NCBI RefSeq assembly: GCF_014652855.1
Contig: NZ_BMZP01000014.1
Coordinates: 53,954-117,953, forward strand
DNA length: 64,000 nt
Reading direction: 5' to 3'
DNA from: Novosphingobium pokkalii
GTDB lineage: Bacteria; Pseudomonadota; Alphaproteobacteria; Sphingomonadales; Sphingomonadaceae
Below are positions 8,271 to 17,890 of this stretch, one piece after another. Each line of letters starts with the position of its first letter. Position 1 is the first letter of the stretch. The notes beneath the pieces are model-generated. The model had not been told where the DNA came from and did no database searches. It saw only the letters and a program-made list of their open reading frames with translations. Position numbers and translations under genes: made by a program.

Positions 8271-9086
8271 TCAGGCTTCGCTCGCCGCCACCGAATCGTC
8301 CTGCGCCACGAGCAACCAGCGCTCGGCTCCTTCCAGGCCCACGGCAGTCAGGCGGCCCGACGCATAGGCTCCGGTATCGATGCCCAGGCGCAAGGGGGAA
8401 AGCTCAGGCTCGTCGACGATGGTGTGGCCATGCACCACGGCGAAATCGCGCGGGCTGCGATCGGCAATGAACTCGCCGCGAATCCAGCGCATGTCGCCCG
8501 GCACCTGCTCGTCCAGCGGCACGCCGGGACGAATGCCGGCATGGACGAAGACATAGTCCCCGATTCGCACCTGGTCTTCCAAACTGCGCAGGAAAACGAG
8601 GTCATCTTGCGGCACGAAACCGGGCATGGCCGCGCGCAGTTCCTCCAGCGTCATCCGCGCATAGTCATCGGGATCGATGGGATAGCTCAGCAGCGTCTCG
8701 CGCCCGCCGTGGCGCAGGAAATGGCGCAGCGTCTCGTCACGCTCGAACGCGCCAAGGAACATTTCCTCGTGATTGCCGGCCAGGATGCGCACGCGCCGCC
8801 GCTGCATCCAGGCACGAGCCGCGGCGATCACACCGGCGCTGTCCGGCCCCCGATCGATCAGGTCGCCCAGCAGGATCACGGTGGTCTGTGCCGGCGCCTG
8901 GGCGGGGCATTCGCTGTTGCGAGCGGCATCGTCCGCTTCGATCAGCGCAATCATCTGCTCGAACAGGTCGAGCCGCCCATGGATATCGCCCACCGCATAG
9001 ACGCGCTGCCCCGGCGGTACCAGCGTGGGTGGGGCAGCCGGCTCTGTCCGGCCACCGGAAACAAGGGACTTGAGCAACTTCAGCAT
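8271..9086 (-). CDS. metallophosphoesterase, serine/threonine protein phosphatase-like
   Basis: A 271-residue calcineurin-type phosphoesterase. The signature blocks occur in order: YAVGDIHGRLDLF, LLGDLIDRGPDS, LAGNHEEM, VFVHAGIRPG and VVHGHTIV. Together they form the two-metal centre of the PPP/ApaH branch. Length and spacing fit bacterial PrpA/PP2A-like phosphatases better than ApaH diadenosine tetraphosphatase. Start ATG 9086 (MLKLLKSLV) was chosen because upstream residues in the open frame look non-coding. Substrate unknown. Confidence 0.88.
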   Translation of the reverse strand: MLKLLKSLVSGGRTEPAAPPTLVPPGQRVYAVGDIHGRLDLFEQMIALIEADDAARNSECPAQAPAQTTVILLGDLIDRGPDSAGVIAAARAWMQRRRVRILAGNHEEMFLGAFERDETLRHFLRHGGRETLLSYPIDPDDYARMTLEELRAAMPGFVPQDDLVFLRSLEDQVRIGDYVFVHAGIRPGVPLDEQVPGDMRWIRGEFIADRSPRDFAVVHGHTIVDEPELSPLRLGIDTGAYASGRLTAVGLEGAERWLLVAQDDSVAASEA

Positions 9087-9336
9087 GCACCGGCCGTGAC
9101 TTTTTCCAAACCGATATATGGGCGCAGTTGCGCGCGAGACAAGCGTCAGAAACACTATGATGCACAAAAGACACATTCCAGAACGAGAATGCCACGGCTC
9201 GCGGAATGATCTTGTGCAACGCAGCAGGCCCCGGCATCCAGACAAGCGCAAGTCGTCAACCGGTCCACGCAAGAAAGAGGCTGGGGCGATTTGTGCAGGC
9301 GGGGCGACGCGTCAAGACAAAACAAAGAGGTATTTC

Positions 9337-10131
9337 ATGCGTACGTCCATCAAGTCGCGCGTGGCCAAGGCTGCCACGGCGCTCAGCCTTGTCGTCGCTG
9401 CTGGCTATGCTGTGCCCGCGATGGCCGACGAGACCGCGCCCCCCAGCGATTTCAAGGTGACCGGTTCGGCCGGCGTGATCAGCCAGTACCGGTTCCGCGG
9501 CATTTCCCAGTCGAACAACCTGCCCGCCGTCCAGGCTGCCCTCACCGTTTCGCACAGCTCGGGCTTCTATGTCTCGACCTGGGGTTCGAGCGCGTCGGCC
9601 AGCCCGGCAGTCAACATCGGCGGCACCGAAATCGACGTCTACGGCGGTTTCACCCACGGCATCGCCAACAGCGGCGTGACGTTCGACGTCGGTCTCTATG
9701 GCTACATCTATCCCGGCGCCCCGGGCCTGAACTTCTACGAAGTCTACGGCTCGCTGTCGAAGACGCTCGGCCCGGTCAACGCCAAGGCCGGCATCAACTT
9801 CGCCCCGCACCAGAAGAACCTGGATGTCTATGCGACCCGCACCGACACCTATGTCTATGGTGAACTGTCGGGCGCTATCCCCAACACGCCGTTCACGATC
9901 CACACCCACCTGGGCCACACCGGCGGCGCGTTCAACTATACCAAGGAATACATCGACTACACCGCCGGTGTCAGCACCACCTGGAAGAACCTGACGCTCG
10001 ATTTCTCGGTGGTCGGCACCAACGTGAGCCGTTCCGACGCTGCGGCCAATCCCTTTGCCGGGGTTTCGGGCGAGCAGATGTATCGCGCCGGCAAGACCGT
10101 GGGCGTTGTCTCGCTGATGGCGACGTTCTGA
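9337..10131 (+). CDS. TorF-family outer-membrane porin-like protein
   Basis: A 264-residue protein with a signal peptide (residues 1-30, ending AMADE) followed by an amphipathic beta-barrel that starts VTGSAGVISQYRFRGISQS and ends with a terminal Phe (SLMATF). This is the pattern of the TorF / Gcw_chp family common in sphingomonads. The barrel is 12-14 stranded by eye, so a small channel or structural outer-membrane protein is likely. ATG 9337 has AGAGG six nt upstream. It is divergent from the phosphatase and followed by a shared terminator. Confidence 0.87.
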   Translation: MRTSIKSRVAKAATALSLVVAAGYAVPAMADETAPPSDFKVTGSAGVISQYRFRGISQSNNLPAVQAALTVSHSSGFYVSTWGSSASASPAVNIGGTEIDVYGGFTHGIANSGVTFDVGLYGYIYPGAPGLNFYEVYGSLSKTLGPVNAKAGINFAPHQKNLDVYATRTDTYVYGELSGAIPNTPFTIHTHLGHTGGAFNYTKEYIDYTAGVSTTWKNLTLDFSVVGTNVSRSDAAANPFAGVSGEQMYRAGKTVGVVSLMATF

Positions 10132-10185
10132 TCGATCAATGTTTTGCAGGCGTCCGTCGGCATGACGGACGAGGGCAACAGGGGG

Positions 10186-10221
10186 AAAGCCCGCGTCGCA
10201 CCAGCGACGCGGGCTTTTTCC
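10186..10221 (+). terminator. terminator after the TorF porin, possibly bidirectional
   Basis: A 14-bp perfect stem (AAAGCCCGCGTCGC, loop of four, then its complement) is followed by TTTTTC on the plus strand. It lies between the porin and the convergent outer membrane factor gene, and its flanking A/T run on the other strand may let it serve both. Confidence 0.88.
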
Positions 10222-10222
10222 T

Positions 10223-11758
10223 TTACGGCTTCGGCGTGGCCGGCTGAGCCGCACCTTGTGGCGCCTGCAACCCGCCACCCAGGGCCACGTAGAGCCCCAC
10301 GGTATCCGACAGGCGCGCTGCCTTGGCTGCCACGTATTGCGCCCGCGCGGTCTGAGCTACGGCGCTGGCGTTGAGCACTTGCAGCGTGCCAACCCCGCCC
10401 AGTTGCAACTGCCGTTTGACAAAGCCGAAGCTGGCCGAGGCCGCCGCATCGCCGCGCTCGGCGATCGACAGCGCCGTGGCATCGGCCGAAAGCGCGGTCA
10501 GCGCATTGCTGACATCGGCAAAGGCTTGAAGCGCCGTGCCGCGATAGCCTGCCTTGGCGGCGTCGAGCGCATGCTCGGCCGCCTGCTGCTGCCGCTTGAG
10601 CGATCCACCGTGGAAGATTGGTGCGGCAAGGCCACCCAGCAATTGCCAGAACGGGTTGCCATCGGCGAACATGCGGCCGAAATCCTCGGCCGTGCCGCCG
10701 GCCGTGGCCGATAGGGTCAGTTGCGGCAGCCGCGCGGCCATCGCCACTTTCACGTCGGCGGCCGCGCCTTCCAGCGTGGCCGCAGCCGCAGCCACGTCGG
10801 GCCGTGTCTTGAGCAAGTCCGCCGGCAAGGCCATCGGCAGGTCGGCGGGCAAGGTCAGGTCTTCCAGCGCCGGCAAGGCGCCGCCCGAATCGAACACCGG
10901 CATGCCCGGCGCCTTGCCGATCAGGATCGAGAGCGCCGCCTGGTTGGCCGCGCTGGCGCGCACCAGCGGCGGCAGCGTGCCTTCGACCGCAGCCAGCGCG
11001 GCTTCCTGTGCAGCCACGTCAGACCGCCCCACGGCGCCCAGCTTCTCGCGCTGGCGCAGCAGGTCCAGCACCTGGCGGTTGCTGGCGATGGCATCGCTGT
11101 TGGCGGCGATCTCGGCATCGAGCGCGGCATTCTGGATCACGGCCAGCACCACGTTGGCCGCCACCATCGAGCGCATCGCCTCGGCTTGCGCAGCGGCCAC
11201 GGCAGCCGCTGCCTTGGCCGAGCGCACTCGCGCCGCGCCTCCGCCGAACAGATCGGGGGAGTAGCTGACGCTCACTTGCGCGGTGTGCAGCGAGAACACC
11301 TGCGGATCGGGATTGGCCAGCGGGGTGGACAAGCTGCGCGACAGGCGCTGCCGCTCGCTGGTCAGCCCGGCATCGAGTTGCGGCAGCAAGGCGCCGCGCG
11401 CCACGCCGACCAGGGCCTGCGCCTGGGCCAGCCGCGCCTTGGCCGCGATCAGATCGGCATTGGCAGTCAGCGCGCGGTCCACCAGGCTGTTGATCGCCGG
11501 GCTGCAGAACGCCAGCCACCAATCCTTGGCCACCGGCGTGCCGGGATGGACGGTCTGCGCCGTGCCATCGTCGGCGGCGATCGGCTGACCCAGCAGATTG
11601 CCGGGCGCGCTGCCCGCCGGGGTTGGCGGCATCGGCACCGCGACACTGTCGGTGATCGGCGGGGCCTTGGCCCTGGCAACCGGCGCCAGCGCGGTGGAGG
11701 CCAGCAGCACGCCGCCGGCAAGGGTGTGGAGCGAACGGCGCATCGGGAAACGGATCAT
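10223..11758 (-). CDS. RND efflux outer membrane factor, NodT/TolC family
   Basis: A 511-residue TolC-like trimeric exit duct. It has a signal peptide (about 1-30, ending ARAK), two repeated long coiled-coil regions rich in Ala/Gln/Glu, and family motifs such as DWWLAFCSPAINSLVDRAL, LLKTRPDVAAAAATLEG and APIFHGGSLKRQQQAAEHAL. It lacks the lipobox cysteine carried by many NodT proteins. ATG 11758 has AGGAGA about seven nt before it and overlaps the RND pump stop codon. It is the third gene of the efflux operon 16178-10223. Confidence 0.93.
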   Translation of the reverse strand: MIRFPMRRSLHTLAGGVLLASTALAPVARAKAPPITDSVAVPMPPTPAGSAPGNLLGQPIAADDGTAQTVHPGTPVAKDWWLAFCSPAINSLVDRALTANADLIAAKARLAQAQALVGVARGALLPQLDAGLTSERQRLSRSLSTPLANPDPQVFSLHTAQVSVSYSPDLFGGGAARVRSAKAAAAVAAAQAEAMRSMVAANVVLAVIQNAALDAEIAANSDAIASNRQVLDLLRQREKLGAVGRSDVAAQEAALAAVEGTLPPLVRASAANQAALSILIGKAPGMPVFDSGGALPALEDLTLPADLPMALPADLLKTRPDVAAAAATLEGAAADVKVAMAARLPQLTLSATAGGTAEDFGRMFADGNPFWQLLGGLAAPIFHGGSLKRQQQAAEHALDAAKAGYRGTALQAFADVSNALTALSADATALSIAERGDAAASASFGFVKRQLQLGGVGTLQVLNASAVAQTARAQYVAAKAARLSDTVGLYVALGGGLQAPQGAAQPATPKP

Positions 11759-14700
11759 GCCGGCTCTCCTTCATGCGGCATTGCGGTATCCCCAGCATCG
11801 CCGTCCGCACCGGCGCGCTTGCGCGGCCCGGCCACCCGGCTGGAGAAACGGTTGATAAGCAAAGGCAGGACCAGCAGGATCAGGACCGGGGCCAGCGTCA
11901 TGCCGCCCACCACCACCAAGGCCAGGGGCTTTTGCACCTGGCTGCCGATGCCGGTGGCGACCGCCGCCGGTGCCAGGCCGATCGCCGCCACCAGGCAGGT
12001 CATCAACACCGGCCGCAGCGAATTCGTCGTGGCGTGGCGCAGCGCGTCGAGCCGCGCCATGCCTTCGTCCATCGCCTGGTTGAAGCTGGTCACCAGCAAG
12101 ATGCCGTCCATCACCGCGATGCCGAACAGCGCGACAAAGCCGATCGCTGCCGAGATCGAGAAGGCCGTGCCGGTCAGCATCAGCCCCAGCACCCCGCCAA
12201 CCACCGCCATCGGGATCACCGAGAAGGCAAGCAGCGTATCGCGCAGCGAACGGAAGTTGGCATAGAGCAGGCCGAGCATCAGCAGAAGGCTGAGCGGCAC
12301 GACGATTTCCAGCCGCGCCACGGCATTCTTGAGGTTGCTCATCTCGCCCGCCCATTCCAGCGTATAGCCAGCCGGCAGCACCACGTTCTTGGCAATGCGG
12401 GCCTGCGCTTCTTCCACCGCGCTGCCCAGGTCGCGATCGCGCACCGAGAACTTGATCGGAATGTAGCGCTCCTGGTGCTCGCGATAGATGAAGCTCGCCC
12501 CCGTGGTCAGGCGGATATCCGCCAGTTCCGAGAGCGGCACCGAAATCGCCGTGCCATCGGGCGCGGTCGCCCCCACGGTGATCCGCTTGACCGCTTCAAG
12601 GCTGTCACGCTGGTCAGCCTGGAGGCGAACCATGATCGGGAAGTGGCGGTCGGTGTGCGGCTCATAGAGATCGCCCGGCGAAGTGCCACCGATCGCGGCC
12701 TGCACCGTCTGGTTGACGTCATCCACGCTCAGGCCATAGCGCGCGGCCTTTTCGCGATCGACGTCGATCCGCACGGTCGGCTGGCCCAGCGACTGGAAGA
12801 TGCCCAAGTCGGTAATACCGCGCACCTTGGCCATCTGATCGCGGATCTGGCCCGCGATCTTTTCCAGCGTCACCAGGTCAGGCCCGAACAGCTTGACCGA
12901 GTTGGCGCCCTTCACGCCCGATGCGGCTTCCTCCACGTTGTCCTCGATGATCTGCGAGAACGAGAAATCCACCCCCGGATAGCGCGATTGCAGCTTGGCC
13001 GAGAGATCGGCCACCAGCTTTTCCTTGTCCATGCCCTTGGGCCATTCGTCGAACGGCTTCAACGGCACGAAGTATTCCACGTTGAAGAAGCCGGTCGCAT
13101 CGGTGCCGTCGTCCGGGCGGCCGTGGGCGGAAAGCACCGCGGTCACTTCGGGATATTGCATGATGTCGCGGCGGATCGCGCGGGCCACCGGCTCACCCGC
13201 GTCGAGCGAGATCGCCGCCGGCAGCGAGGCGCGGATATACATGTTGCCTTCTTCCAGGTGCGGCAGGAACTCCACACCCAGCGAGCGTACGCCGATGAAC
13301 GCGCCGATGACCATGGCCGCGCCCGCGCCGATCGCCAGCAACTGGTTGCGGAAGCAGAACGCGGCAACCGGTTCGTAGACGCGGCGAATGCGCGAGACGA
13401 GCCAGGTTTCCGCCTCGTCCAGCTTGTCGGGCAGCATCATCGCCGAAAGCACCGGCGCCACGGTGAACGTGGCGATCAGGCCGCCGATGATGGCATAGGC
13501 ATAGGTCTTGGCCATCGGGCCGAAGATGTGGCCTTCCACGCCGGTCAGGGTGAACAGCGGCAGGAAGCTGGTGATGATGATCGCGGCGGCAAAGAAGATG
13601 CCACGGCTCACTTCGTTGCTGGCTGCCAGCACCGCGCCGATGCGGCTGGCAAAGGTATAGCGCCCGCCCTCGTGCGTTTCCACGTGATGGGATCGCTCGG
13701 CCATGTGCCGGAATATGTTCTCCACCATGATGACGGTGGCATCCACCACCAGGCCGAAGTCCAGCGCACCTACCGACAGCAGGTTGGCGCTTTCCCCCTG
13801 CACCGTCAGGATCAGCACGGCAAAGGCCAGTGCGAAGGGAATAGTCGCCGCCACGATCAGCGCGCTGCGCAGGTTGCCCAGGAACGCCCATTGCAGGAAG
13901 AAGATCAGCAGCACGCCCGCGACCAGGTTTTCCATCACCGTGCGGGTGGTCACGCCGATCAGGTCTGAACGGTCGTAGATGCGTTCCAGGTGGACGCCCG
14001 GAGGCAGCACGCCGGTGCTGTTGATCTTGTCGATCTCGGCCTTCACCGCCTGGATCGTCGGCATCGACTGCGCGCCACGGCGCATCAGCACGATGCCCTG
14101 CACGATGTCGTCATCGTTGTTGAGGCCGGCAATGCCATTTCGCGGCATATTGCCGATCTTCACCGTGGCCACGTCCCGCACCAGCACCGGCGCGGTGCCA
14201 TCGCGGCCCACCGGGGTGGTTTCCAGCGCATCGACCGACTGGATCAGGCCGATGCCGCGCACGATCGCGCTCTGCGCACCAAAGTTGATGGTCTGCCCAC
14301 CGACGTTGGCATTGGCCTTGCCCAGCGCAGAGATGACTTGCGCCACGGTCAGGTGGTGGGCCTGGAGCCGGTTGTTGTCGACCACCACGTCATAGCTGCG
14401 CAGCTTGCCGCCCCAGCCGGTCACGTCCACCACGCCGGGGATGGCGCGGAAGCGGCGTTGCAGCACCCAGTCCTGCAAGGTCTTGAGATCTTCGACCGAA
14501 TAGCCCTTCGGCGCGGCGATGCGATAGCGATAGATTTCGCCCACGGGGCTCGTCGGCGAAATCGTCGGCACTGCGCCGCCGGGCAATTGCGGCAACTGCG
14601 CCAGGCGATTGATCACCTGCTGCTGCGCCTGCTCGTAATTAAAATCGTACGTGAACTGGATCTTCACGTCCGACAGGCCGAACAGCGAGATCGCGCGGAT

Positions 14701-14940
14701 CGCCGTCATGTGCGGCAGGCCCGACATCTGCACTTCGATCGGGATCGTGATGTTGCGTTCCATCTCCTCGGCCGAAAGGCCCGAAGACTGCGTCACGATC
14801 TCGACCATCGGCGGAACCGGATCGGGATAGGCCTCGATGTTGAGGTTGTAGAAGGCAATCCCGCCCGCCACCAGCATGAGCACGAAGAAGGCCACGATGG
14901 TGAGGCGCTGCCCCAGCGCATAGCGTACGAGCTTGATCAT
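11755..14940 (-). CDS. RND efflux pump, heavy-metal efflux (CzcA/CusA) type
   Basis: A 1061-residue inner-membrane proton antiporter with 12 predicted helices in two halves and two large periplasmic loops. The TM4 region GALDFGLVVDATVIMVENI carries the acidic residues and DFG-x3-D-x6-EN spacing of heavy-metal RND pumps (HME) rather than drug pumps. N-terminal AYPDPVPPMVEIVTQSSGLS is also HME-like. The metal or other substrate cannot be decided; I did not confirm CusA methionine positions. The start overlaps the upstream fusion protein stop (TGATG), and the 3' end overlaps the outer membrane factor start, indicating tight coupling. Confidence 0.93.
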   Translation of the reverse strand: MIKLVRYALGQRLTIVAFFVLMLVAGGIAFYNLNIEAYPDPVPPMVEIVTQSSGLSAEEMERNITIPIEVQMSGLPHMTAIRAISLFGLSDVKIQFTYDFNYEQAQQQVINRLAQLPQLPGGAVPTISPTSPVGEIYRYRIAAPKGYSVEDLKTLQDWVLQRRFRAIPGVVDVTGWGGKLRSYDVVVDNNRLQAHHLTVAQVISALGKANANVGGQTINFGAQSAIVRGIGLIQSVDALETTPVGRDGTAPVLVRDVATVKIGNMPRNGIAGLNNDDDIVQGIVLMRRGAQSMPTIQAVKAEIDKINSTGVLPPGVHLERIYDRSDLIGVTTRTVMENLVAGVLLIFFLQWAFLGNLRSALIVAATIPFALAFAVLILTVQGESANLLSVGALDFGLVVDATVIMVENIFRHMAERSHHVETHEGGRYTFASRIGAVLAASNEVSRGIFFAAAIIITSFLPLFTLTGVEGHIFGPMAKTYAYAIIGGLIATFTVAPVLSAMMLPDKLDEAETWLVSRIRRVYEPVAAFCFRNQLLAIGAGAAMVIGAFIGVRSLGVEFLPHLEEGNMYIRASLPAAISLDAGEPVARAIRRDIMQYPEVTAVLSAHGRPDDGTDATGFFNVEYFVPLKPFDEWPKGMDKEKLVADLSAKLQSRYPGVDFSFSQIIEDNVEEAASGVKGANSVKLFGPDLVTLEKIAGQIRDQMAKVRGITDLGIFQSLGQPTVRIDVDREKAARYGLSVDDVNQTVQAAIGGTSPGDLYEPHTDRHFPIMVRLQADQRDSLEAVKRITVGATAPDGTAISVPLSELADIRLTTGASFIYREHQERYIPIKFSVRDRDLGSAVEEAQARIAKNVVLPAGYTLEWAGEMSNLKNAVARLEIVVPLSLLLMLGLLYANFRSLRDTLLAFSVIPMAVVGGVLGLMLTGTAFSISAAIGFVALFGIAVMDGILLVTSFNQAMDEGMARLDALRHATTNSLRPVLMTCLVAAIGLAPAAVATGIGSQVQKPLALVVVGGMTLAPVLILLVLPLLINRFSSRVAGPRKRAGADGDAGDTAMPHEGEPA

Positions 14941-16178
14941 CAGTCGAGACCTGCTTCGTTCACGAAGATGGCCCCTTGCGTCACCACCTTCTCACCGGGG
15001 TTGAGGCCCGAGATGATCGTCACCCGGCCATCGTGGCTTTCGCCGGTGACCACGTCGCGCGCCTTCACGCGGCCGTGACCCAGCCACACCCACACGCGGG
15101 CGCTGTCGCCTTCATGGATCACCGCTTCGGTGGGCAGGCTCAGCAGGCGCGGCGCGACCGGCGCCGGGTTCACTTCCTTTTCCGGCGTCTCGATGGTGAA
15201 GTTGGCAAACATCTGCGGCTTGAGTGCGCCATCAGGGTTGGGGATCGTGGCGCGCACCTGCAAGCGATGCGAGACCGGATCGATCTGCGCGCCCACGTTG
15301 TCGATCGTGGCGTCGAACGTGCGGCCGGGGAAGGCCGTGGCCGTGACCACCACCTTGTCACCCAGGTGCACGCGCGACGCGTCGCTTTCGGCCACTTGCG
15401 CCACCAGCCACACGCGCGAAAGGTCGGCGATCAGGAAGGCAGGCTGGCTGCCCGCCGCATTGGCACCACCGGCCACATACTGCCCCTGCGCGATCGAGCG
15501 GGTGACCACCACGCCACCGATCGGCGCGCGCAGCACGGCATCGCTGCCGCCGCCGTTGCCCGCGCCGAACACGCCCAGCTTGGCCCGGGCCGCCGTCACT
15601 GCCGCATCGGCAATGCCCAGTTGCGATTGCGCCGCCACCAGATCACTGCGCGCCTGTTGCAGGTCTTTCAGCGCGCCACCCGCGCTGCGATAGATTTCCT
15701 CGGCCCGCTGGGCATTCTCGCTGGCCACACGCACTTGCGCAGCGGCGCTGGTGCGTTGCGCCAGGGCAGCGGCCAGCGCGTTGCGCGCATCGGCAATGTC
15801 GGTGGTGTGCACCGACAGCAGCGGGCTGCCGGCCTTCACGCGGTCGCCGTTCTGCACGAAGACCTGCTGCACCTGGCCCGAATAGGGCAGGAACACCGGC
15901 GTGGAGCGCGTGTCATCGACCGCGATCTGGCCGCTCGCGCCGGTGCGGGCAAAGCCATCGTCCGCGCCGGCCGTCTCGATCTTGAGGCTGGCCACCTGGC
16001 TGTCCGTGAGTTGCACTTCGCCGGCCGGCAGCGGCGCCGGCACCGGTTCGGGCTGATGCATCCAGGAATGCAGGGCGCTGGCCCCGGTGGCCACCAGGGC
16101 CACGGCGGCCGCCGACAGGGCGAGCACCCTGATCTGCTTGGCGCGGGACATCTGCGGCACGGCGTGTTCGAAATTCAT
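14940..16178 (-). CDS. RND efflux membrane fusion protein, CzcB/CusB-like
   Basis: A 412-residue periplasmic adaptor bridging the pump and the outer membrane duct. It has an N-terminal membrane anchor (about residues 18-36), a lipoyl/barrel-sandwich half YSGQVQQVFVQNGDRVKAGS, a coiled-coil hairpin (about 130-205, Ala/Gln-rich), the second half-motif APIGGVVVTRSIAQGQYV and a C-terminal beta-barrel/membrane-proximal domain. It is the first gene of the three-gene operon. No metal-responsive regulator gene is adjacent; the divergent neighbour is the symporter at 16421. Confidence 0.92.
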   Translation of the reverse strand: MNFEHAVPQMSRAKQIRVLALSAAAVALVATGASALHSWMHQPEPVPAPLPAGEVQLTDSQVASLKIETAGADDGFARTGASGQIAVDDTRSTPVFLPYSGQVQQVFVQNGDRVKAGSPLLSVHTTDIADARNALAAALAQRTSAAAQVRVASENAQRAEEIYRSAGGALKDLQQARSDLVAAQSQLGIADAAVTAARAKLGVFGAGNGGGSDAVLRAPIGGVVVTRSIAQGQYVAGGANAAGSQPAFLIADLSRVWLVAQVAESDASRVHLGDKVVVTATAFPGRTFDATIDNVGAQIDPVSHRLQVRATIPNPDGALKPQMFANFTIETPEKEVNPAPVAPRLLSLPTEAVIHEGDSARVWVWLGHGRVKARDVVTGESHDGRVTIISGLNPGEKVVTQGAIFVNEAGLD

Positions 16179-16420
16179 GGCGCGCGGTTCTTCTCTTCGG
16201 TCCGAAAGATGGCAACCTGTCTATCAACCGTTGCAGGCAAGAGACAGGCCGATGCTGCCCTCTGGCGTATGCCGCCTTTCCGCCCCCCTAGCGGCCGCGT
16301 TAAATTACCGTAATGCTGGGCGCACGCCGCCCCGGGCCAATCGATGGATGCATTCGGCCGCATTCCCGCCTAGGGTTGTCCGCAGACCGTCACACCTGCA
16401 ACAAATTCGCGGAGCATCTC

Positions 16421-17731
16421 TTGGCCCGGCGCCTTACGCTTACCATCGTCATCGCCATGATCCTCGGCATCGCCACGGGCTATGCGCTCAACCGCGCGCT
16501 GCCGGCCGACAGCACCACGCTGGCCAGTGCGGCCGAAACGCTGAAGCTGCTGCCCGATGTGTTCCTGCGCCTGATCAAGATGATCATCGCGCCACTGATC
16601 CTGGCCACGCTGGTCTCGGGCATTGCCGGCATGGGAGACAGCGCGGCCCTGGGCCGCATCGGCGGCCGCGCGCTCGGCTGGTTCATCACCGCCAGTCTGA
16701 TCTCGATCAGCCTCGGCCTGATGCTGGTGAACCTGTTCCGCCCCGGCCATGGCCTGCAATTTGCCGCCAGTGGCAAAGTCGGCGATCTCGCCACGGCCGA
16801 TTTCACCGTGCACCACTTCGTGTTGCAGATCGTGCCGACCAGCCTGCTTGATGCCATGGCGCAGAACAACGTACTGCAAATCCTGGTGTTCTCGCTGTTT
16901 GCCGGCCTGGCCCTCTCCGCCATCGGCGAAAAGGGCGCGCCGCTGCTGCGCGGGGCTGAGGCCCTGGCCAGCCTGATGCTGACCATGACCGACTATGTGA
17001 TGAAGGCTGCCCCACTCGCCGTGTTCGGCGCGCTGGCCGCCGTGGTCGCCACCAAGGGTCTGGGCATCATCGTCACCTATGGCGTGTTCGTCTCGGAATT
17101 CTATTTCGCGCTGGCCTTGCTGTGGGGCCTGCTGCTGGGCATGGGCGGCATTTTCCTGGGGCGCCGCATTCTCCTGCTGGCGCGCTACATCCGTGAGCCG
17201 GTCCTGCTCGCCTTTTCCACGGCCAGTTCGGAAAGCGCCTTGCCGCGCCTGTTCGAACAGCTCGACCGCTTCGGCGTGCCGCGCCGCATCTCAGGCTTCG
17301 TCCTGCCACTGGGCTATTCGTTCAACCTCGATGGCTCGATGATGTACACCAGCTTTGCCACGATGTTCATCGCGCAGGCCTACAACATCCCGCTGTCGTG
17401 GCAGCAGCAGATCGCCATGCTGCTCACCCTCATGGTCACGTCAAAGGGCATTGCCGGCGTGCCGCGCGCCAGCCTGGTGGTGATCGCCGCCACGCTCACC
17501 CAGTTCGGCCTGCCGGTGGAAGGCATTGCCCTGCTGCTTGGCGTGGACACCTTCCTCGACATGGGCCGCACCGCCACCAACGTGGTTGGCAACGCGGTCG
17601 CCACGGCGGTGATCACCCGTTGGGAAGGCATGCTCCAGGTGCCGCTCGACCCCGACGCGCCGGCGCCGGTGCCGCCGCACGACACCCCCGAGCACGGCCG
17701 GCGCGGGCTGAATCTGGACCAAGGCCAGTAG
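16421..17731 (+). CDS. dicarboxylate/amino acid:cation symporter, DctA/GltP family
   Basis: A 436-residue transporter of the DAACS (SLC1-like) fold moving C4-dicarboxylates or acidic amino acids with H+ or Na+. Motifs seen are the HP1 tip TASSESALPRLFEQL, the TM7 motif SFNLDGSMMYTSF (an NMDGT variant), HP2 VTSKGIAGVPRASLVVIAATL shortened here, and DTFLDMGRTATNVVGN. I favour TTG 16421 as start, giving MARRLTLTIVIAM, because GGAG precedes it by six nt and the family starts there; the ATG at 16313 adds 36 residues without homology. The C-terminus ends in a polar tail. It is followed by a palindromic repeat element. Confidence 0.9.
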   Translation: MARRLTLTIVIAMILGIATGYALNRALPADSTTLASAAETLKLLPDVFLRLIKMIIAPLILATLVSGIAGMGDSAALGRIGGRALGWFITASLISISLGLMLVNLFRPGHGLQFAASGKVGDLATADFTVHHFVLQIVPTSLLDAMAQNNVLQILVFSLFAGLALSAIGEKGAPLLRGAEALASLMLTMTDYVMKAAPLAVFGALAAVVATKGLGIIVTYGVFVSEFYFALALLWGLLLGMGGIFLGRRILLLARYIREPVLLAFSTASSESALPRLFEQLDRFGVPRRISGFVLPLGYSFNLDGSMMYTSFATMFIAQAYNIPLSWQQQIAMLLTLMVTSKGIAGVPRASLVVIAATLTQFGLPVEGIALLLGVDTFLDMGRTATNVVGNAVATAVITRWEGMLQVPLDPDAPAPVPPHDTPEHGRRGLNLDQGQ

Positions 17732-17742
17732 GGCCCCGTTTT

Positions 17743-17872
17743 GAAAATGCGCCAAGGCGCATTTTCGTTGCGGCACCGGCCCACTCCCCCACCCGACCTC
17801 CCATAGGGTACTATCGTTGGGGGGTCGGGTGGGGGAGTGGGCCGGTGCCGCAAATCCGGCTTTGCCGGATTT
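17743..17872. repeat. tripartite palindromic element, copy 1
   Basis: Three hairpins occur in a row. The first is a short palindrome around GAAAATGCGCC/AAGGCGCATTTTC (17743-17766). The second is a perfect 29-bp inverted repeat (17770-17798 with 17823-17851) whose loop holds the core CTCCCATAGGGTACTATCGT (17798-17817). The third is a small hairpin AAATCCGGC/GCCGGATTT (17852-17872). It lies between the convergent symporter and lipoprotein genes. Two related copies are at 24633-24785 and 43059-43190, in the same orientation. Confidence 0.93.
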
Positions 17873-17890
17873 CCAAACAATCTCAAAAAC

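Noticed and set aside
11773..13968. Very long open frame antisense to the RND pump gene
   Set aside because: It is the His/Gln/Arg-rich mirror of a GC-rich gene on the other strand, with no recognisable motif or ribosome site; the pump has clear homology throughout.
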